From positions 61,257 through 118,832 of the forward strand of contig NW_019775136.1 in the NCBI RefSeq assembly GCF_001039355.2: a stretch of DNA of 57,576 nucleotides, in the 5' to 3' direction. Source of the DNA: Lingula anatina (lineage: Eukaryota > Brachiopoda > Lingulata > Lingulida > Lingulidae). This document shows, in pieces, positions 36,767 through 46,500 of the stretch (positions are counted from its first letter, which is position 1; every line of letters begins with the position of its first letter). The translations under genes and the position numbers were made by a program. The notes beneath the pieces were generated by a model, which saw nothing but the letters and a program-made list of their open reading frames with translations, had not been told where the DNA came from and made no database searches.

Positions 36767-37870
36767 GTAAGTATATCCTGATTTATGATGGTCTCACCCA
36801 CGCTACGGAATAAAATCAATAAAACTATCACCATGGTGACGCGCACCGGTTGCAAACTACACTCGAGTACATACACTTGGAGTTAACCAAGCAAAACGAG
36901 AAAAAAATATAACTTGATTGGGATGGGTACATTTTACCGAAGTAAAACATAGGCCTATTGCCATCTGTTAGATGTAATCGTAATATGTGTCTACCATATG
37001 AGGACTCTCTCTCTCTCAGTTTGATTCTATATTATCACACCCAAAAGTACGCATTGTAAGGATTTGTGCCATTGTTACATACAACTGTCTTGTTATACAG
37101 GTGCTGTCTTTCATATTGTCACTTTATTGTAAAGAAACCAGCAGACCCAGACCCTGGATAGCCTTTAGTTATCTACCTTTACGTAGCATTTACTGTAGAG
37201 CTTTCAGGTTGTGAATCTTTAGAGTAAAACCAACGACCCATGTTAAAAAGTGGCCTTTAAACTAGGTACGTGGGTATAGAGCAATATAGGACTGGAGGAA
37301 CAGGACTTAACGATACGCCGGCTGACAAACAAACGGAATACCTGTAGTACAAAACGAAATTCCACGTACTACATTTGTAAATGTGATCTGTCTGCATATC
37401 ATATATCGTCAACTTGATTTCAATCGTCTTATGTGTTGACACCAGATACAAGTAACAGCACACCTTCATCGTGATTAGGTGGAAGCGAACACGTTTCAAT
37501 CGAGACAACTTCCGCTAGTTTACAAAGAAGCCACGTTATAGTTAGAAGACAGGTAGCTATAGTTACATGGTGTTAAACACTGGTGCCACTTTTTTGGTCT
37601 TTTTCAATCTGAAATCTGGTGTAACAAAACTTACGGCCCGTGTGACAGAAAGTCCGCCCTCCATTTAGTTATAATGGTTAGGGTTAGCCTGACCTAAATG
37701 GGTCAAAATCTAGGGCGAGGCTTACCTGTACAAATGAATGGGAAGCGGACTCTCTATCATGGGGGTGGGGGTAGGGGCTCTCTGTCACGTTACCGGCATT
37801 AAGAGCTTTGTTTAATTTTGCCCAACTTCTTTTTTAAAGAATTTAATAATAACTTATTTTCAGGTCGGCA

Positions 37871-39255
37871 ATGTGTCAGGGATGGAAGCAAACGGGAGCC
37901 ACCATACTGGCCTTGGCTCTGATGATAAGCCTGAGTGAGGCTCACGCAGGGGGTCATGGTCATGCACCGACTGCGAGTGGGGAGAGGGGATCTGCCAACC
38001 ATTTCCACGATCCACGAGTCGTCCAGGATGCGCAGTGAGTAATCTTTATGAGACGTACAAGATGCCCCCCCCCTCTCTCTGAATAATACCTAAATTGCTT
38101 AACCGAAACAATATCATCCGCACTATGTATTGGGAGCACGGAAAACGGTTCAAGGGTTTTAATCCAAAATGCCCTTTCATCAACCCTTGTCCACCCCGCG
38201 GGTCAATTTTTGATGAATTCGTCAAGGGAGTTTTCATTTTGAAGTACACCGTTTGTGGAGGACAGGATATAAATCTGCTATTCCATTTTAGAAAAAAAGG
38301 TCCTGATCCTCCAAGCCCCCTCCCCCACGTGCAGTTAAGTAAATGGCTTTTGGAAAAATATTGTCATTTACGTATATTTTAAGTAAATGATTTCATTGGA
38401 GAATGGTTAGAATTTTTCTCTTTTGTGTTTTATGACACACACCTAAAGAGAAGCTACGAAATGAAAGACAAGAAGGGATACTGTTTCATTTTGATCATAC
38501 TCGAACGACAATAATGCTGAGATTACCTGCTCGATCAATGGCGTTGTTTACATATTAAATTTTCCAGGCATATCAAGGAGCACTACGAAGGGCTGACGGA
38601 TATAAACGAAACGGCATTGACACCAGAAGAATTAGAATTTCATTATTTTAAGTACGGTTTGAAAGAATACATTCATCTTTAGCTTCTCATGAGTTATCGC
38701 ATAATGTATATAAATTATCATGATAGACTGCGTTTTATCAAATGACTAGATGCCGTTATGAACTAATGTTGAAAACACGTGTAGATAATTCATAATTTCC
38801 CATACATTTATCTGAAACAAGAAGACAATAATTTACTCTACTGTTACAAATATTAAACGGAACTATATATGTAGTGATAAAGAAATGGTCATCAGAATGC
38901 ATTTGAATATGATATTTGCATTATAGTTGGATGTTGTCTTTGCATGCGATTTTTTTTTCTTTTTTTTTCCCCCATTAACTATTTTAGGCTCCATGACTTT
39001 GACAACAATAGCAGGTTGGACGGGCTGGAAATTCTTTCTGCACTAACGCACTTTTCAGCTCGAGAAGAGATGGAAAGAGAAATCGATGAACAAAAACGAG
39101 AGCTGCATAAAAGACAAAAACCAGTGCCTGATGACTACCTGCACTATTACACAGGTTCAGTTATATTTTGATAGATTGACGAAATGTTTTAGTTATGGGA
39201 AAAATTTGAGATGTATAGACATTTGAGCAAGAGCAACCCCCTCTCTCTCCCTCTC

Positions 39256-39289
<34 letters not shown>

Positions 39290-39500
39290 CATCACCACCA
39301 CCACCACCACCACCACCACCATGATGATGAGATATATTACATTCTTTTTTTATATTTCAGAAATAGTTGATACTGTTCTGGAGGAAGACGACTTAGACAA
39401 TGATGGCTATCTCACCTACGCTGAATACGTTTTTGCAAGACGGCGTGAGGAAGCGAATGAAAGACGAGACAGAGAAAGAAGAGAAAAAGGTCCGCCCTAG
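37871..39500 (+). CDS. Second MCFD2/CGREF1-like EF-hand secreted protein
   Basis: Four exons, 37871-38034 (exon opens at 37864 after TTTTCAG), 38568-38651, 38988-39154 and 39361-39500, give 184 residues. With the candidate upstream exon it would be 195. A signal peptide spans about residues 9-26 (TGATILALALMISLSEAHA). A His/Gly-rich linker is followed by HYFKLHDFDNNSRLDGLEI, which carries EF-hand loop 1 (DFDNNSRLDGLE). EF-hand loop 2 is DLDNDGYLTYAE. The inserted charged helix between the hands (REEMEREIDEQKRELHKRQK) and a basic RRDRERREKGPP tail distinguish it from MCFD2 itself. Intron positions match the other MCFD2-like gene around the first EF-hand, with one extra intron between FHYFK and LHDFD. 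Predicted place: lumen of the early secretory pathway, or secreted. Poly(A) signal at 39729-39734. Confidence 0.85.
39239..39335. repeat. Composite (CT)n(CA)n(CCA)n(TGA)n microsatellite
   Basis: A run of CT, then CA, then CCA, then TGA units. It ends about 25 bp before the acceptor of exon 4 (39361) of the second MCFD2-like gene, so it overlaps the likely branch-point region. Confidence 0.9.
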
Positions 39501-41400
39501 CAGTAAAAGGCTCGAAGGGAAGCGAGGTCGATAATCAAGGAAACAGAAGTGAGGTTGAAAAATTTTTTGAAACTGCAAAACATGGGATGTTTTAAAGTCA
39601 CCGATGAATACAATAGCGAGTTGCTATATATAAGACGTGACAAACTTTCAAACTACAAAAATCCTGTAAAATGATTATTAATGAGGAAGATCTTGCTGGA
39701 GCTTGCATTGTAAAATGTTTCTAATGAAAATAAAACGCCACTGCTGTCGGAAATGCGTTGGTCTATATCTTATACATATCGAGAAATTTTGTGAACTGTT
39801 TCAATTTCCTTATGTTGACGACTTACTGCATCTTTCAGTCTAAAACTACTGCTTAAATAGATATATTCACACAAGGAGAGGCCTCAAAATAATAAGATAA
39901 ACAATTATTAAGCCAAAATATATTGGCTAAATAAATATTTATATGTATAATTTGTAAATTTCATCAAAATTCATACGTTTTCTCGGATCAATGACAATAA
40001 AAGTAGCAGTGTATAGTACAGAGTGAGAGAATCTCGTTTTCTTAACGTGGTCTTACCAATATATAAGGGCTCTGTCACACCTGGTGTAAAGATTTACGGA
40101 TGAGCAACGTATGTTACGGCCCATTCCTAGTCCTTAAATCAAATTTGCTCGTACGTGAAGCATCGCCACCGGATTTATTGAATGTTCGTGAACGGTTTCA
40201 GTAACAACATTGCCTCAGCTTTTTGGCCTTACATGCTCACGGTACGCTTACCAGCGAAAATTGAGGCAAGTAAGAACCTCTCACCTAAAATGAGCCTACC
40301 TGTTTCAATTTGCATAAAAATAAGTTGCCCATCGTAGTGCGAGCTGTCTTCCCAAATGCTCACTTGGCAGTTGTACAGAGTGGGGTGTAGACGCAACAGT
40401 ATGTGTAATGCAGTCACAAGGTCGAGCTTTTATATGCCATACATTGTAGGAGCAAATACATGTTTGTGAGTATCCTTATTCTTCAGTAACCAACGCCATT
40501 ACATACTAAAAGTGCAGAAGAATGTAAGAATATATACGACGAATATTTATGACATGAGTCCTTGTCCTGCCATTGCCTTTGTTAATTGTATGTCAGTCAT
40601 ACAAGTATAATTTATTGGTTATAATTCATTGGGACTCCAAATGTACGAGATGAACGGTGCTCTGACTTTTGATGATAACTTTAGTTTGCTTGGAATCTTT
40701 TAGCTCTGCACTTTTTAGCTCTGTTTAAAAATATCATTTTGTGTACCCCCTTGACAATTGGTTTTCGAATATTTGACCCAATTTTAAAGGGCGTGTGTTC
40801 AAATATAAGTGTTACCACCAAGATCACTGATTAATTAATAAGATGATGAGTGACACAGTTCTGAGCGTCTGATCCAAAGATAAGTGTGTCCCGTCAATGT
40901 GCATATCAATTCCATAGTCAAATTTTATCAACAATTTTATCAACTCTTTCGACCACAATTGTGATGGTTTTAAAAGGATTTCTTTTTGAAAAAAAAATTC
41001 TATTGCAATTATTGTACAAGCGCAAGGTATATTAGTAGAAGAGAATGTAACTGAGTTTTTTTTCTCTGAAATGCGTCAACATGTACCACAATAAGTGTTA
41101 TAACCTTTAATATCAAGAGAAATAATGAGACGGGTTGTGTTATCAATGTTTCTTTTTTAGCGAGGGGTCTCAGATAGTTATATCATTAACTAATTCAAAA
41201 TCATGATTTTGTCGTTAGGCAACCTTGATTAGTTTTTTTTTTCTGCGCTAGCTGAATCTAAACATCAGACGAGTCAACAAACACGCAAGTCATTTTGATT
41301 ACAAGTACCCTCTCCTCTGTGATATTACATGCATTATCCGTATGGTAAAAACCTGCCCGTTTAGTCTTAGGTTGTAAATATTATCTTTTTTTCTTTTCAG
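39501..41400. other. 3' UTR / possible last intron of second MCFD2-like gene
   Basis: AATAAA at 39729-39734 ends the short transcript. If the donor at 39490 is used, this stretch is intron. A copy of a dispersed repeat (TTGTAAATTTCATCAAA ... GGATCAATGA ... GCAGTGT) lies at about 39950-40020 and recurs at 43205-43295. No exon was recognised apart from the one at 41401. Confidence 0.45.
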
Positions 41401-41450
41401 AAGATCAAGTACATTTCGCACATTCTTCAGCAAGCAGCCACGGTGCCTAG
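41401..41450 (+). other. Candidate alternative last exon of second MCFD2-like gene
   Basis: It follows a strong polypyrimidine tract and TTTTCAG. Joined to a phase-1 donor inside exon 4 (39489|GTCCGC) it reads in frame EDQVHFAHSSASSHGA and then TAG. An AATAAA follows at 41509-41514. The donor is weak beyond GT. The resulting protein would have a Ser/His-rich tail in place of GPP. Confidence 0.45.
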
Positions 41451-42429
41451 CCTTTGTTTCACACCTAGGAGCACCACGCTCATTCGTGCATCTATTATAC
41501 GAAAACTGAATAAATACTTTTGTAAATCGTTTTTTTTTTTTATTTTGTTATGAAATTATGATGAAAAAGATAGTAGTTATGATAAGAGGAATTTTCACGT
41601 GGTATTATCACGTGTTTGACTGTATAAAAATCAATCCGCTATATCTGATCTGTAAATAATGTCTGGACGCTTTTGTGATTGACGGTTTTCAATGGTATCT
41701 AAAATTGAATTGTAAAATGCCCAGTATCTTGTAAATAATGGAATTTGAGCATTTAATCTGTTTTAACACGCTAAGAGAAAATAGCTAAAGCACTTTCCAA
41801 CAAACCGCGTTTAAAGATCAAACTTGTTTAAATTTACAATCCTACTTTTTAAAAATCACAGTAAATTTTGTTCTATAGGAAAATGGAACTAATTCAATTG
41901 TCCTTGATATAATTTTTCGATATTTTTTATACAGGACGGGTCCACTTTTGATGGGTTATGATTTTCTGTTTTTTTAATTGATTTATATATTGTGACCTAT
42001 TCTTCATATATTTACTTCAGTTTAAATTTTTGAACAAAAAAAAAAATGAAAAAGATGAACAATTTTGATGTCACCTTACACCACGCTTTTTTCATGGCAA
42101 CAGTCTAAATTTGCCCGAAATTTATAGGTTAGGATATAACAATATAAATTGGAAATAATTAGAAATAATATTTGAAATACATTTCTGATTCCATACTGCA
42201 TTTTTGTCACAAATTTCGAATTCAACAAGTTAAAAATGCGGGTTGCTGATGGGTAAAAAGTTGCCTTTAAGGACTGTTGTCGTATTGATGACATACCTTG
42301 TGATATAAACAAACAATTTGCTGGGTGGCCAGGGTCACCTATGATTGACTTCACTTCTTGAGGGCCCGTTTTTATAATACCTTCCATTGGTGGTGAAATA
42401 GCTAAATTTGACACTCTTAAAATAAAATT

Positions 42430-42962
42430 GACTTAACCCACCTACCCCCTCCAATGGAATGGACTTGTCTAAGTAACTGACGCCCCTTGAATGAAATGAA
42501 CTCGACCTGCATAACACCCCTCTAAAGGAATGGACTTGTCTTGCCTGACGCCCCTTGAATGAAATGAACTTGACCCATGTGACACCCCCCTCCAACAGTA
42601 TGGACCTTTCCCACCTGCCACCCCTTTAGATGACATGGGCTCACCCAACCTGACATCCCTCAACTGAAATGGACTCGCCCCACCTGACACCCCTCCCAAT
42701 GGAATGGACTTGCCCTACCTGACCCCCTTCAATGAAATGGACCCACCCTACCTGTCAACCTGTCAGTTGAATGGACTTGCCCAACCTGACATCCCTCAAC
42801 TGAAATGGACTCGCCCCACCTGACACCCCTCCCAATGGAATGGACTTGCCCTACCTGACCCCCCTTCAATGAAATGGACCCACCCTACCTGTCACCCTTT
42901 CAGTTGGAATGGACTCTCCCCACCTGACACCCTCTCCGTTGGAATGAACTCATTCCATCTTG
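42430..42962. repeat. Minisatellite, ~33-bp unit, with 134-bp higher-order period
   Basis: About 16 degenerate units of the type CACCTGACACCCCTC-AATGGAATGGACTTGCC. A four-unit block starting near CCTGACATCC (42651) recurs at 42785, a 134-bp spacing with higher identity. Open frames across it come from repeat periodicity and are not genes. Confidence 0.9.
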
Positions 42963-43514
42963 CCTATTTGAACATACTTCGATTAGTTGTTGGCCACCTC
43001 TTTATATGGTTAGAACTGCTTAATTGCTATCTGGGTCAGAATAACCTACACTTAATATATATTGTGGGAGCGTTTTAAACACATGAGAACAGATCATTTA
43101 AGTGCAAATTGTAGTTATGCAAAATGTGAAATATTTTTCTTGTTTTTTTTTTTTTTTTTTTGTTTTTTTTTGGGGGGGGGGGTAGAATAAACAAAAAAAT
43201 TCTAAATTGTAAATTTCATCAAACTTTTTATACGTGAATAGAACGTACTGGCAAAGTTTCTTGGATCAATGATATTATCAGGAGCAGTGTGCAAAGTTGG
43301 AATCAATATATAACGTCCATCATGCCGCTGCAGACAGTTCGTACATAGTCTACTACAATATTTTGATAAAGGCTCGTCATGGTAAATATCTCGACAGGTG
43401 TCACTGCTGCACCGTAAACATTTCCGCTACCCTACTTTCTGTATGTTATTGTGATGCGGCATTTTTTTATCCTACAATGAGACGAAAACCAAAACAACTC
43501 CATTTTGAGACGCC
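42963..43514. other. Upstream region of arrestin-domain gene
   Basis: It includes T and G homopolymers at 43141-43182 and a copy of the dispersed repeat at 43205-43295. The 5' UTR of the arrestin gene should lie just before 43515. No TATA box is clear. Confidence 0.4.
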
Positions 43515-46500
43515 ATGAATCAAATTCTTCTTCGTACCGACAAGGGGGAATACTTTGGTGGAGAAAAAGTGTCAGGGTAACGTTTAACTTTAAAAACTAA
43601 GTTGTCACTTTCAAGTTACTGTATGCCATGTTTTATATTTTATTAGTGGACAGCTTTGTCTCACGTTTTGAAAATTCTCAATTACAAACAAATAGTTGAT
43701 GAGCTGACAAATTTCACAATTTATGATGCATTTTGACTAACGGAAAACCCATGTTATATCTCGTAGCAAAGAATTTGTTTGCTTACATGTACATTGTATA
43801 ACCTGTATAAGTTAATTATAGTAATTTATTTAGTGATTTTTCTATGTTCACCCCTGAAGTTATCTCCGCCCTCATTATAATAGTATTTGCATGAACTTGA
43901 AGGTTTTTTTTTTAAATAAAAACATCAGATAATCATTAATTAATTACCAAACTTATTTACTTAAATAGCTTAGAAAATAGAACTAATTTAGTCAACCACA
44001 TATGTATATAAATTAAGGCTGAATTTACAAAAAAAAAAAAAAAAAAAATCAAAATCAGAGACAGAGAAGGTTTGGGGCATAGTACATGGATGTTACTTCT
44101 AGTATCTATCAGTACCTAGCTGTGTTGTCAGTGCATATGGAAATGTGTGCTAATTCCATTCAAGGAGTTGTATCCTGCATGAAAATATACAATCTCCTCA
44201 CTCCATGTGAAGTGAGTTAACTAGAATTACGTATATAGGTCTACATTAAATCAAATATAGACTATTATTTCTATTTTAGAGTTGTGTATTTGATAATAAG
44301 ATCACCAACAAGCGGACATGGCATCAAGCTGAAGATCAGAGGATATGAAAAGTGTGAGTTTTTTTTTCTTTTGGGCAGGCACAATCTTTGTCACATAAAA
44401 GGTTGTTGTTCTTACCAAGAGACAAAAAAATTTGTGTTGACCAACAACACAACACTTGAAAAGTGCCAGGAAAAAAATCTTGGACTCAGAATGCAGAATA
44501 ATAGAGATGCATGTACCCTGAGATTTGTACTGAATCACCACTAGACATGATGTGCAAAATTGCTTCCTTTTTGAAGAGTATTTTCTGGAAAATATTTCTT
44601 TCTGGAGATAAATAGAAAAATTTTTCTCTGAGACTCCCTAGGATTTCCTCAGTGATGCGTGTACTAGTTTTATGACTTTTACTTCTATATAAAACTGTTG
44701 AAACACAAGTAACTTGAGAAAAATCTAATTGACCATATGGTTCATGTAATAAAGTGTTCTTTCAGATTGGTTTGAAGACATTCAGTCTACTTCATCTGGA
44801 GAGAGTGCAGCATTAGAACGTGTGAAGGGCCATCAAGAATATGTTAACTGTGATTTTAAGCTCTACCAATCTACCAGTAAGATTTTTTCTTTGAATTTAG
44901 ATACAGCTAATTGTCTTCTGAATTGTTGAATAGACATGTTCTACATGTAACTACATAACATTATCATACAGTACTTAACAAAGATAAAATTAAGAGCAGG
45001 GGTGGATCCAGAGATATTTTCTGACAGTCTTCCACATTATCTTTGTTGATCCATCTTCCATTTTTGACCGTCTTCCGACAGAAAACATTAGATGGCTGAC
45101 AATGTAAACTTGAAAATCTGACCGTCTTCCAGAAGACCCAGAAGACGGCCTAAATCCGCCCCTGAAGAGGAACATTCATGTGGTCAATTCAAGTCTGCCA
45201 GTAACACCTTGTGAAAGACTACATTGATTTTGTATTGTATGCTTTATTGGTGTTTAACCACCAAAAAGGTTTTATGTATAGCGTGTGAAGTTTGTAATTG
45301 TTTACAGATATCACATTTTGCCCATTTGATTTCAGGTGGGACCATCCCTCGTGGGCAGTACATGTACCCATTTCAGTATCCTCTACCTCAGGAAATACCA
45401 GGTACTGTTTATGGGTGCGATCTCCATGAAACTGTCGTATAAGTTTGTTCAAATTACAGTAATCCCTATGGGACTCTTAGACCCCATTTCCAGAGATTAG
45501 ATCGATCTACTTTAGATCGACCTAACTCCCTGGGGGTTCACGCTAAATAGCTGTCAGCCGGGCGGACACGAAACTTAATTACCCTCTTACAGCTCGTAGT
45601 AGGCGGGACGGACATTTAAGTCGGATTATCTGAAAGTAATCTAGTGAGACTCCCCGCGGGGATAGATCAATCTAAAATCTATGGGAATAGAGCCTTAGAC
45701 CCCATTTCCAGAGATTAGATCGATCTACTTTAGATCGACCTAACTCCCTGGGGGTTCACGCTAAATAGCTGTTAGCCGTGCGGACACGAAAGTTAATTAC
45801 CCCCTTACAGCTTGTAGTAGGCGGGACGGACATTTAAGCCGGATTATCTGACAGTAATCTAGTGAGACTCCCTGCGGGGATAGATCGATCTAAAAGCTCT
45901 GGGAATACAGCCTTACTGAATGCAAACAGATTAACCTGCCTCCTGGCCTTGACTAGAATACAGAAAAGCTGGTGATAATATTAGGAAACAAGAGGAAGCA
46001 TGTTAATCTTTTAATCTGATTGCATTCAGCGAGAGTCCTGTCTGGGTTAGTTTGAACTACAATGTACCTAGCAGTATGTGTTATGATGATGTATAACAGC
46101 TTCATTGTGACCGCACCCTATATGTCTGTCCCTCTATGTCTGTACCTTTGCCTGTGCCTTTGTCTATGCCTTTGTCAATGCCTAGTTTATTGCCTGCCTT
46201 AATTGGTCAAACCTTTTTCTCCACATTTTCCACTTTGGTTTATGTGATGCATGCATACCTTCCAGCTTTGGTGTTTATGTCTAATTGTTAAATAATTGTT
46301 TTTATTCACCCAGGCACATTCTCTCTTTCTGGTTGTGAACCAGCAAAATGGTCAGGTTTGGTGGAATACTATGTGACTGCTGAGGTTATTGGAGCAGAAA
46401 GTATAAAGGTTATATAGATCTAAATATAATTGAAGCAGTTTTTATATAACATATTTGGAAATGACTGTAAGCCTTGTATTTTTATCACATTTATCACATT

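Larger units (their letters stand above)
34598..37850 (+). repeat. 3.2-kb direct repeat, copy B
   Basis: The clean copy, running into the ATG exon of the second MCFD2-like gene. Compared with copy A it has a 20-bp insertion near 36378-36400 and lacks the 58-bp tandem unit near its start. It contains a hairpin-forming segment at 36667-36718 and the candidate exon at 36741-36766. Confidence 0.85.

Noticed and set aside
40070-40130. GGCTCTGTCACACCTGG, which resembles a DNA-transposon end
   Set aside because: No inverted partner was found within a few kilobases.
42335-42699. Open frames on the minus strand across 42.3-42.7 kb
   Set aside because: Produced by the periodicity of the minisatellite.
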